From Bacteroidales bacterium (GTDB lineage: Bacteria > Bacteroidota > Bacteroidia > Bacteroidales > UBA12077): a stretch of DNA of 64,000 nt. The notes below the pieces were generated by a model. It had not been told where the DNA came from. It ran no database searches and saw only the letters and a program-made list of their open reading frames with translations. Both the position numbers and the translations under genes were made by a program. The first letter of the stretch is position 1. Every line of letters begins with the position of its first letter. Where the stretch lies: positions 1 through 64,000 of the forward strand of contig DAOWGM010000077.1 in the NCBI GenBank assembly GCA_030637515.1, in the 5' to 3' direction. Of this stretch, positions 17,978-26,100 are shown one piece after another.

Positions 17978-18679
17978 ATGCAAGAACCTATCGAGTACTT
18001 TTTCGAAAAATATGGAATTGATTTAAAGAGTATAAATCAAATTGTGTGTGGAGAAAAATATGTTGCAGTTTTATTAAAAAATGGTAAAGTCGGAGTTTGT
18101 GCTACACTCGATAATTATGTAAATATTGACGTTCGCGATTTAAAAATTCCGGATATAAAAAATATTCAGCATCGAATTGTTTTAAATGCCTATTTCAATG
18201 CTGTATTCAATTATCAAAATGAGTATGATGCAACAATTGATATATTTGATGAAATTGATTTTAAAAAATACAATTCAATTGTAATGATTGGTTTTTTTCA
18301 ATCTTTAGTAAAGAAGTTTGAAAATGACAAAATTGCTCTAAAAATATTTGATAAAGCTGTTCAAGATGATAAGCTAACTGCTATGTCAGATCAAATTTCT
18401 GAAGTTGCAAAAGCAGATGCTTTAATTTTGTCATCTACATCGGTTTTTAATAATACATTTTTAGATTTGGTAAATGCAACGAATGAAAACTGTGATATAT
18501 ATACTTTAGGACCATCAACTATTCTTAATAAAGAAATGTTTCAATATCGAAATATTAAATTCTTGTTTGGTTCTATCTTTGAACTTAATGATGTGAATAC
18601 TCTAAAAATTATTCAGCATGGTGGCGGAACAAAACAGTTTTTGCCTTTTATGGACAAAGTCTACTTGAATTATGAATGA
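17978..18679 (+). CDS. DUF364-family Rossmann-like protein (putative heavy-metal chelation domain)
   Basis: 233 residues. The N-terminal part (VCGEKYVAVLLKNGKVGVCA, then LNAYFNAVFN) and the C-terminal Rossmann-like half (SIVMIGFFQSLVKKF, ADALILSSTSVFNNTFLDLV, YTLGPSTIL) with the family end motif HGGGTKQFLPFMDKV match the DUF4213/DUF364 layout. Members are often found near molybdenum/tungsten-cofactor or metal-uptake genes and are proposed to bind a metal or its chelate; the function is unproven. It is first in a three-gene operon with ThiF- and ThiS-like proteins and divergent from AOR. Its stop codon is embedded in a 14-bp tandem repeat that leads into the next gene. Confidence 0.8.
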   Translation: MQEPIEYFFEKYGIDLKSINQIVCGEKYVAVLLKNGKVGVCATLDNYVNIDVRDLKIPDIKNIQHRIVLNAYFNAVFNYQNEYDATIDIFDEIDFKKYNSIVMIGFFQSLVKKFENDKIALKIFDKAVQDDKLTAMSDQISEVAKADALILSSTSVFNNTFLDLVNATNENCDIYTLGPSTILNKEMFQYRNIKFLFGSIFELNDVNTLKIIQHGGGTKQFLPFMDKVYLNYE

Positions 18680-18718
18680 CGAATTATGAATGACGAATTA
18701 TGAATGACGAATTATGAC
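18667..18718 (+). repeat. 14-bp tandem repeat forming a chain of overlapping mini-ORFs
   Basis: The unit GAATTATGAATGAC is present three times perfectly plus a 10-nt partial copy, spanning the DUF364 stop and the thiF start. Each unit creates an identical five-codon reading frame MNDEL-stop (18672-18689, 18686-18703, 18700-18717). Each overlaps the next by ATGA, and the last overlaps the thiF ATG at 18714 the same way. Confidence 0.9.
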
Positions 18719-19298
18719 ATTTGAAGAAATCAAATCAAAACTTAAAAATTATACTGTTGGCATAGCAGGTGCCGGTGGATTAGGATCGAATTGCGCTATT
18801 GCACTTGCAAGAGTGGGCGTTGGTAGAATCATTATTTCTGATTTTGATATTGTGTATGAATCAAACCTTAACCGCCAGTATTTTTTTAAAGATCAAATAG
18901 GACTAAGAAAAGTTGATGCTTTAAAAGATAATATTAAAAGGATAAATCCTGAGATTGAAATTATTGACAAATTTATTAAACTTAACGAAGGTAATATTGT
19001 TGAGATTTATAAAGATTGTGATGTAATAGTTGAAGCTTTTGATTTAGCAGAAATGAAAAAAATGCTCATTGAAACGTTATTATCGGAGCTACCCGAAAAA
19101 CCAATTGTAATTGGAATCGGAATGGCTGGCTTTGGTAATAGCAACTCAATTAATTTTCGACAATCTGAAAATCTATATATTTGTGGCGACGAGAAATCAG
19201 AGGTCTCCGATGATAATCCACCCATAGCTCCAAGAGTAGGAATAGTAGCTAACATGCAGGCAAATACAGTTTTAGAAATTTTATTAAGTAAAAAATAA
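18714..19298 (+). CDS. ThiF/MoeB/E1-like adenylyltransferase (short family 2 type)
   Basis: 194 residues, matching the short ThiF family rather than full-length MoeB/ThiF. It has the nucleotide loop GIAGAGGLGSNCAIALARVG (residues ~16-35), the SDFDIVYESNLNRQ motif with the adenylation-site Asp/Arg set, and GLRKVDALK. It should activate the C-terminal Gly-Gly of a ThiS/MoaD-type carrier with ATP. No CxxC zinc knuckles are seen, as expected for this subfamily. The partner ThiS-like gene follows with a one-nucleotide stop/start overlap. The start is fixed by an ATGA overlap with a mini-ORF. The role could be thiamine, molybdopterin/tungstopterin or another sulfur transfer; AOR next door favours the cofactor option. 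Confidence 0.85.
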   Translation: MTFEEIKSKLKNYTVGIAGAGGLGSNCAIALARVGVGRIIISDFDIVYESNLNRQYFFKDQIGLRKVDALKDNIKRINPEIEIIDKFIKLNEGNIVEIYKDCDVIVEAFDLAEMKKMLIETLLSELPEKPIVIGIGMAGFGNSNSINFRQSENLYICGDEKSEVSDDNPPIAPRVGIVANMQANTVLEILLSKK

Positions 19299-19501
19299 TG
19301 AATATCACTCTAAATAATAGACCAGATTCAATTGACAAAGATAAAGTGACAATTTCTGAATTACTTGAAATTAAAAATTTCACTTTTAAAATGTTAGTTA
19401 TAAAAGTAAATGGGAAATTAGTAAAAAAAGAAAAATACGATAGCTCATATGTAAATAATGGCGATGATGTTACAGTACTTCACCTGGTAAGCGGAGGATA
19501 G
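19298..19501 (+). CDS. ThiS/MoaD-like ubiquitin-fold sulfur carrier
   Basis: 67 residues ending in the diagnostic HLVSGG, the C-terminal Gly-Gly that is adenylated and thiocarboxylated. The beta-grasp pattern is visible (MNITLNNRPDSI; TISELLEIKNF; LVIKVNGKLVKKEKY; NNGDDVTVLHLV). The start ATG shares its A with the TAA stop of the ThiF-like gene, so the two are co-translated. No ThiG/ThiH or MoaE is nearby, so the sulfur acceptor is not identified here. Confidence 0.88.
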   Translation: MNITLNNRPDSIDKDKVTISELLEIKNFTFKMLVIKVNGKLVKKEKYDSSYVNNGDDVTVLHLVSGG

Positions 19502-19661
19502 AAATAAATCTCAAATTGAAAATTCCAAATTTCAGATTAAAAAAGCACTTATTAACAAAAACTTGAAATTTGAAACATAAAACGTGAAACCAACAAATAA
19601 TTGTTAATACTTTACATCCCATTTTTTTTGCATAAAATCTAATTTCAATTAACATTGCAAT

Positions 19662-19973
19662 ATGAGTACTGTTTTAAAAATATGGAAAAAGATACTTCCT
19701 TATGCAAAGAATAAATTTATTCTTACAATACTCATTTTTATTGTTTGGCTCTTATTTTTTGACCGCAACAATCTTATTGACCGAGTTAAAGAAATGAACC
19801 ATCTTCGTCAGTTAGAGAAAGATAAAAAGTACTACATTGAGCGTATCGATAAGGATGCAAAAAGACTTGAACAACTAAAAACGAATAACAAGAATCTTGA
19901 GAAATTTGCTCGCGAACAATACTTAATGAAAAAAGATAACGAAGATATTTTTGTAATTGTAGAAGAAGATTAA
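19662..19973 (+). CDS. FtsB/DivIC-like septum formation initiator
   Basis: 103 residues: a short cytoplasmic N-terminus, one transmembrane helix (residues ~18-33, FILTILIFIVWLLFF), then a coiled coil (LRQLEKDKKYYIERIDKDAK) and the family end LEKFAREQYLMKKDNEDIFV. The protein would act in the divisome at mid-cell with FtsL/FtsQ homologues. It converges on the glycosyltransferase gene, overlapping its 3' end by 4 nt. The 160 nt before it are AT-rich with imperfect repeats of a TTGAAATTTGAAAC type and no gene. Confidence 0.85.
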   Translation: MSTVLKIWKKILPYAKNKFILTILIFIVWLLFFDRNNLIDRVKEMNHLRQLEKDKKYYIERIDKDAKRLEQLKTNNKNLEKFAREQYLMKKDNEDIFVIVEED

Positions 19974-21229
19974 AACTGCCTTTCCAGACTTCTAAATAAT
20001 TCTAAATAATTTTTATAATTCTTTTCAACTACTACTTTATCTGAAAGTAATTGAATAAGCTTTTCACTCTCATTCAATAATGCTTGTTTTTCGTAGTAAT
20101 TATCATGTGCAAAATTCAGAAACTTCAAAACACGAAATGCATCAAACCAATTAAAAAATCGTTTAGTGAAGGTTTTAATATTTGAACTATTAGAATTAAT
20201 TTCTTCTATGGCAGAAGAAATTCCATTTGCAATTAAAAATTCTGAGATACAATTTGGTAAACTATTTAATAATTGCTCTAAATCTTCTATTCTAAATAAC
20301 TTATCTACAATAGATAGAAAATATTTCAACTCAATAAAAGCATCAAAATTATATGTTAAAAATTCCTCAGTCTTTGATTCTGCAATCAACTTGACCATCG
20401 GTCCTGTTCCAAAAGGAACTCTATCTGACGGTCTGGAAGAAGGGTAAACGCAAGTAGTATTTATTTCATAACAATCGCCAAGTGGGAAAATTTTGTGCAA
20501 GAAGTAGAAATCTTCGCCTGCTTGTTTTCGATTCATTCCACCTTGTTTAACATAAGTATTTGCATTTACTACAAAACATGAGCCTACAGTGTAATAAGAA
20601 TATGGAAATTCTGTAAAACTTAAAGCCAGTTTGTAATAACGCATGTAGAGTTCGTATTGACTTATAGCATCGTAAATATCAACTTCAAATTCATTTCCTT
20701 CAACTGGGTGTTCAAAATAAGTAGTAACGGCATTTGTTTTAGGGAACTTACTGAAATGCTTCTCTAATTCAACAAAATAATTAGATTTTAACTTAGAATC
20801 TGCATCAACTGATACAATCACTCCATTATTATTATCCAATTGATTAAATCGAGCTACAGCTTGATCCATTCCGATCTTTCTTGCCAATCCTGCTCCGGCA
20901 AATTTCTTCGGCAAATTCTTTTCGTGGAGTATAAAAAAACGAAGCGAAGAATCTTCATGCTGTGCAATCCAATTTTTCGCTTCGTTAAATGCTTTTATAT
21001 TTTGATCTAATATTTCTTGTTGTGTATCCTCAGCTGAATTAATTACAATTATTACTTCAATTGAAGATTTTATTTTTTCGCAATTCCTAATTGAGCTAAG
21101 AGTTTCGTTTAAGTTAAACTCATTAAAACATGGAATTACAGCAATAAATTTAAGATCGGATTGCGGTTTACTCTGAATCTTTACTTGAAAATCCTTTTGT
21201 CTTTCAAAATAAAAATCAGCAAAACACAT
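19970..21229 (-). CDS. Family 2 (GT-A) glycosyltransferase
   Basis: 419 residues without transmembrane segments. The GT-A nucleotide-sugar fold begins at FIAVIPCFNEFNLNETLSSI (residues ~28-47), followed by IEVIIVINSAED, AGAGLARKIGMDQAVARF and the DxD-type metal motif VSVDADSKL (~143-151). A later GEDFYFLHKI supplies the catalytic-base ED. Donor, acceptor and product cannot be predicted; cell-surface glycan assembly is likely. It is 11 nt downstream of the OmpH-like gene on the same strand, so probably co-transcribed with it. Confidence 0.8.
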   Translation of the reverse strand: MCFADFYFERQKDFQVKIQSKPQSDLKFIAVIPCFNEFNLNETLSSIRNCEKIKSSIEVIIVINSAEDTQQEILDQNIKAFNEAKNWIAQHEDSSLRFFILHEKNLPKKFAGAGLARKIGMDQAVARFNQLDNNNGVIVSVDADSKLKSNYFVELEKHFSKFPKTNAVTTYFEHPVEGNEFEVDIYDAISQYELYMRYYKLALSFTEFPYSYYTVGSCFVVNANTYVKQGGMNRKQAGEDFYFLHKIFPLGDCYEINTTCVYPSSRPSDRVPFGTGPMVKLIAESKTEEFLTYNFDAFIELKYFLSIVDKLFRIEDLEQLLNSLPNCISEFLIANGISSAIEEINSNSSNIKTFTKRFFNWFDAFRVLKFLNFAHDNYYEKQALLNESEKLIQLLSDKVVVEKNYKNYLELFRSLERQF

Positions 21230-21240
21230 TTCAATTTATC

Positions 21241-21846
21241 TTATTCTTTTATTTTTTCGTACTTCACGTTAAGCCCTATAAGTACATCACTTGTAACATT
21301 TAGGCTTTTATCTGTAAATAGAAGTTGTCCCCCAAATGAATTACTAAAAATATATTTGTAATTATATTCAACATTATATTCTTCAAGATACGACATTACC
21401 TCATTTAATACCTGACGATACATAACTTGTTCTTCTTCTGATAACTGCATAGCAAGATTATCTCTGGTTGCATACAGTTGCTGTTCTTTTTGTGCAAGTT
21501 CTTGTTGTAACATTTGAGCTTTTGTTCTTGTAATTAAGCCTTTGTTTACCTTATCCTGAAAATCACGAACTTCGTTTTCGAATTTTTTTGATTGAATTTG
21601 TAACTCAGCTTCTGATTCATTTCTCTTTTGAGTCAACTCATCACTCTTATCAATAAATAAATCATAATTTCTAATCAAAGTATCAATGTTTACATAAGCA
21701 ATAGCATAATCCCTGTTAATTTCTACTTCTGCACCATCTTCATTTACTTCTACTTTAGAAGTATTATTCCCGGAAAAATGTAAAAAATAGATTCCCCCAA
21801 CAGCTATGATCAAAACTATATTTAACCAAAGAGAAAGTTTTTTCAT
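21241..21846 (-). CDS. OmpH/Skp-like periplasmic chaperone, membrane anchored
   Basis: 201 residues: an N-terminal hydrophobic segment (residues ~5-24) that may remain as an anchor, then AIAYVNIDTLIRNYDLFIDK, the typical OmpH/Skp opening, and a long coiled-coil pair (LQIQSKKFENEVRDFQDKV; QQELAQKEQQLYATRDNLAM). It returns to the beta core at YNYKYIFSNSFGGQLLFTD. Skp-like proteins hold unfolded outer-membrane proteins in the periplasm. Followed closely by a glycosyltransferase gene. Confidence 0.85.
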   Translation of the reverse strand: MKKLSLWLNIVLIIAVGGIYFLHFSGNNTSKVEVNEDGAEVEINRDYAIAYVNIDTLIRNYDLFIDKSDELTQKRNESEAELQIQSKKFENEVRDFQDKVNKGLITRTKAQMLQQELAQKEQQLYATRDNLAMQLSEEEQVMYRQVLNEVMSYLEEYNVEYNYKYIFSNSFGGQLLFTDKSLNVTSDVLIGLNVKYEKIKE

Positions 21847-21884
21847 AATTAATTGATTTAATTTTTATTTGTTATTTAAGAAAG

Positions 21885-21892
21885 CAAATATA
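21885..21892 (-). promoter_or_regulatory. Candidate -7 box for the OmpH-glycosyltransferase pair
   Basis: Read leftward the sequence is TATATTTG, a match to TAnnTTTG, 38 nt before the OmpH-like start; the -33 element is poor. Nothing else is recognised between 21847 and 22017. Confidence 0.4.
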
Positions 21893-22017
21893 ATTGAATA
21901 TACACATACCTAAAAGAAATTTAACTTTTTTTAAGCAAACCTTTATAAATCATTCCAAATGAACTGGAATTAAAGATGTTTTTGGATAAAAAACTAAAAA
22001 TAGTTGTGAAAAATACT

Positions 22018-23001
22018 CTAAAAAGTAGGACAAGGAATACCTTTTCTTTTTTCTCTTTGAGTAACTCCTTGATTGAAAAAGTAATTTAACGAGATTTCAT
22101 GTGTTCCTCCTGTTAAGCCTGTTAGCTTTGATATAGTTAAATCATAACTATAACCTACACTAACCTGATCTATTTTAAACCCTAGTAGAAAAACAAGAGC
22201 ATCATTACTTGAAAGTTCTTTAAAAACGGGTATACCTCTGTACCATATTCCAATTACTAAAGGAACTTGATACCAATACAATCCAAGATCCAATTGTGAA
22301 TATTGATCCTGCATTTTAAACATGAAAGAAGGTGATATACTTTGTCCACTGGCCCAGTTGTACCTATCAAAAATTTTAAATTTAGTTCCACCATATATTG
22401 AAAATTTAAAAGGATCTTCAATAACATCACCTGTTAAAGAACGATTTGGTTTTAAAATTCTATCCCAGGTAAAACCCATCCAGTAGTTCTTATTATATGC
22501 TAATATTGAAAATGATGCGTCAATATCAGCCTTTTTCTCTAATATTTGAAGTTCTCCAGTACCAGTTGTCAGATCGCTTCTTAACTCATCCTCAAAAATT
22601 AAAGCATCAAAATCAATATTCCTTTGAGTATAGAAAAAACTTAAACCCGGGCTTACTCTCCATTTATTTCTAAAACTAAACTTATATGAATAAGCTATAC
22701 CAATATTAGTTGTAGAAAGGTTACTTGTTCCTGCTTGCTCTCTATATAATAATATTCCTACACCACTTTTCAAATGAGGAAAGTAGTGATCATAACCCAA
22801 AGAATAAGTTTGAAATGATTTAGTTAGTGCTGGCCACTGATTTCTGTAATTTATAGCGACACGGTCACCGTCAGTTGAGCCTGCAAATGAAGGAGCTAAA
22901 TATAGCGGGCTCGCATAAAATTGTGAAAACTGAGAATCCTGAGAAAACCCTGTTTTAAATAAAACTAAACTAAATGTAATTAATATATATAATCGTTTCA
23001 C
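22018..23001 (-). CDS. PorP/SprF-family type IX secretion membrane protein
   Basis: 327 residues: signal peptide (1-20, ending GFSQ), then the family hallmark DSQFSQFYASPLYLAPSFAG and repeated beta-strand pairs (INYRNQWPAL, YSLGYDHYFPHLKSGVGILL, IAYSYKFSF). These are outer-membrane barrels that help export or attach T9SS type B cargo such as SprB. It lies 137 nt downstream of the giant PKD protein on the same strand, the usual sprB-sprF arrangement, which supports a dedicated cargo/partner pair. Confidence 0.9.
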   Translation of the reverse strand: MKRLYILITFSLVLFKTGFSQDSQFSQFYASPLYLAPSFAGSTDGDRVAINYRNQWPALTKSFQTYSLGYDHYFPHLKSGVGILLYREQAGTSNLSTTNIGIAYSYKFSFRNKWRVSPGLSFFYTQRNIDFDALIFEDELRSDLTTGTGELQILEKKADIDASFSILAYNKNYWMGFTWDRILKPNRSLTGDVIEDPFKFSIYGGTKFKIFDRYNWASGQSISPSFMFKMQDQYSQLDLGLYWYQVPLVIGIWYRGIPVFKELSSNDALVFLLGFKIDQVSVGYSYDLTISKLTGLTGGTHEISLNYFFNQGVTQREKRKGIPCPTF

Positions 23002-23143
23002 AATTATTATTTTCCTTATTTATAGCAATTTCAGTATCCATACAACGCATGACACCCTCTTGAATTGTAAATTTATAAATATTTTCAGTTCTTACAACTA
23101 TGTTTAAAATAAATACTTTCAACAATTACTTAATTGTATGAAC

Positions 23144-26100
23144 TTATCTTACTAGAGTTACATCACCTGCAAGCTCAAAAGCTCTTCCATTTGTAAACTT
23201 ACCTTCTGCTTTCCACACATATACATCCGGTTTTGCCAATTCTCCATTAACTTTTCCATCCCACCCGGCATTTAAATCCTTAGTTGTGAAAATTAATTCT
23301 CCCCATCTTGTGTAAAGAAGTAATTCATATTTTATAACACCCTCAGATACAGGTCTAAAAACATCATTCAAGCCATCTCCATTAGGTGTAAAAGCATTCG
23401 GGAATGTAATCTCTCCTGCTCCTAATATTTCAACTTCCTCTACTTTTAACAATGAATCTACACATCCATGAGCTGTGGTTACTGTTAATCCAATATCATA
23501 AAATCCTAAATCTGTATAGTTATGTGTTACATCTCTTGATATTGCCGTTTCACCATCTCCAAAGTCCCATAAGTAAGCACAGCCTGAAGTATCATTACAT
23601 TCTGCCAAATTAAAAAACTCAACCCTAGCAACAAGATCATAATTTAGCATAGATGATTTTGGTGAAACCTCAAAATTGGCTACTGGGTTAGAATATACAC
23701 GTATGGTTTCATATTCATAGTCTTCACCGCCTATTCCAGTTGCAGTTAATTTCACATAATAAACTCCGGCTTTTGCGAAATTATAATCAACTATCTGTCC
23801 TGTAGCAGTTCCTCCGTCTCCAAAATCCCACGAATATTCATAAACTTCTGAATAAGAGGATGAAGCAGCTGTAAATAAAACATCAAGACCATCCTGTAAA
23901 CAGCCTTCAGTTTTATCAACAATAAAATCTGCATTTATATCAGGAGGTAAAATTTCAATCGTTTTTGTTATATTATCAGTACACGTACTGGTTTGACTAT
24001 TAACAGTAAGTTTAACATCATATTCACCCCAATGATCATAAAGATGACTTCCGGGTTCTTGCACTGTTGATGTTTCTCCGTCATCAAATTCCCATAGATA
24101 ATCAAAAGGACCGTTGTTTGTTTTATTATCAATATCAGCCTGACTGTCAGGGAATTTTTGTACAATCGGATTAATGTCAAACTCTACTATAGGTTGTACA
24201 TAAGCAGTAACTGGTTTGAAAATAGTATCCCTACAATCATACTCAGATCTTGCTACCATCATAATATCATAAATACGATCTGTAGCCCATGTATTTGTAA
24301 AAGTATGCACAGGTGCTATATCATTCGAGGTTCCATCTCCTCCAAAATCCCAATAAAAATACTGTGCAGGATCGGATGAAGGATCTGAATCGAAAGTAAC
24401 TGTTATTGGATTACATCCCGTCTGTGGTGTCAGTGTGAAATCAGCAATTACATCTGGGAAAACATTTAAAATAAGTGAAGCACTATCACTGCAACCATTT
24501 ACAGTTGTAACCCAATGCTCAAGGTAATAATTCTGAACAACATTTACGAGAGTATTAGGATAAGTATGTGCTAAACTGGTATTTGTAGTATTCGTACTTC
24601 CATCACCAAAACGCCATTCGAAAGAATCGTACCCTTCCGAATCATTATTGTTCATATTTGCAACTAAATCAGGACATGAAGAAGTTTTATCAATCCAAAA
24701 CTTAGAAAATGGCAAATGATAAACAGATACCTGATCTGTAATAGTATCAGAACAATAATTAGCAGATAAAACAATTTGTTCTACAGTATAATTTAAATCT
24801 GTAACACGGCTTGGATTATAAAAAGTATGATTTGGACTATCAGCACCTGAAGAAGCTCCATCACCAAAATCCCAAATATATGTTGTTAACGGTGGAACAA
24901 GAGATACATCGGCAAAATCAACATATAGAGGATTACATCCGTTATCTATATCCATTGTAAAGCCTGCTGTTACGTCTTCAAATACAGTTATAGTGTCTAT
25001 TTTTTCGGATAAACAACCGTGTACATTTTCAGCAATCAGTTTTACCTGATAGTCTCGTGTTGCAAGAAAATCAACATTATCATAATCATGTATAAAAGGA
25101 GATTTATCAACCGGTGAACCTCCAACGGGAGCTCCATCTATCTGCCATTCATAAGTATTTGCTAAATTTCCTAAAGATGTATTCAGAACTGCAGTGTTAA
25201 ATGGAGGACAACCTTCATTATCTGTAATTGAAAAATTGGCAAATACATTTGAATAAACTGTTATATCGAGTGTTGTATCATGTGTACAACCATGAGCAGA
25301 TTCAGCAACTAAACTAACCGTATATAAAATGTCATTAGTTGTTGTATTTGTGAAAATATGGCTAATATCCGCACTTCCTTTTATTGAAGCACCGGATGTA
25401 CCATCGTTAAAATCCCATGAAAAGAAATCCGCATCTGAAAGTGGATCTGTCTGGTTATCAAAATTAACGGCATAAGGTGTACAGCCTTCATATATTCCAT
25501 CATCTGTATCAAATATTGCTTTAACTGATGAATGTACCAAAATTTCTCTAGTCAGTGTATCCTGACATCCATTTATATTTTCGGCAATTAAGGTTAAATA
25601 AAATGTTTGATCAACCCCTGAATTGTTTACATAAGTATGAGGAATTACTTCAGTTGCAACTGAAAGATAATCCGCAGGACCAGCAGCCGTAGCATCGTTC
25701 CAATACCATCTATAAATTCCCCCCCTTGAATTATTCGTGATAACAATATCAAGTGGAGAACAACCTTCTGATACATTTATTACATACGAAGCATTCGAAA
25801 ATGGGTCTACAAAAACGTTTGTTCCTGTTGCATCACTGCAACCTTCTGGTGTCTCTACATCTAATGTTACATTATATGTTACCTGAGCTGCTGTTAGGTT
25901 TCTATATAAATGTGTTGGATTTGCATTCGGAGAAGAAGCTCCATCACCAAAATCCCATACATAACTTACTCCCGCAAGAGCAGGATCTATAATTGACGAT
26001 GTAAAACTAATCGCAGTTGAATCACAAATAGTTTGATTTAAAGGTGTTATAGCATCAATATTTATTTCAGGAAATATTTTCATTTCAATACTATCCCTTG

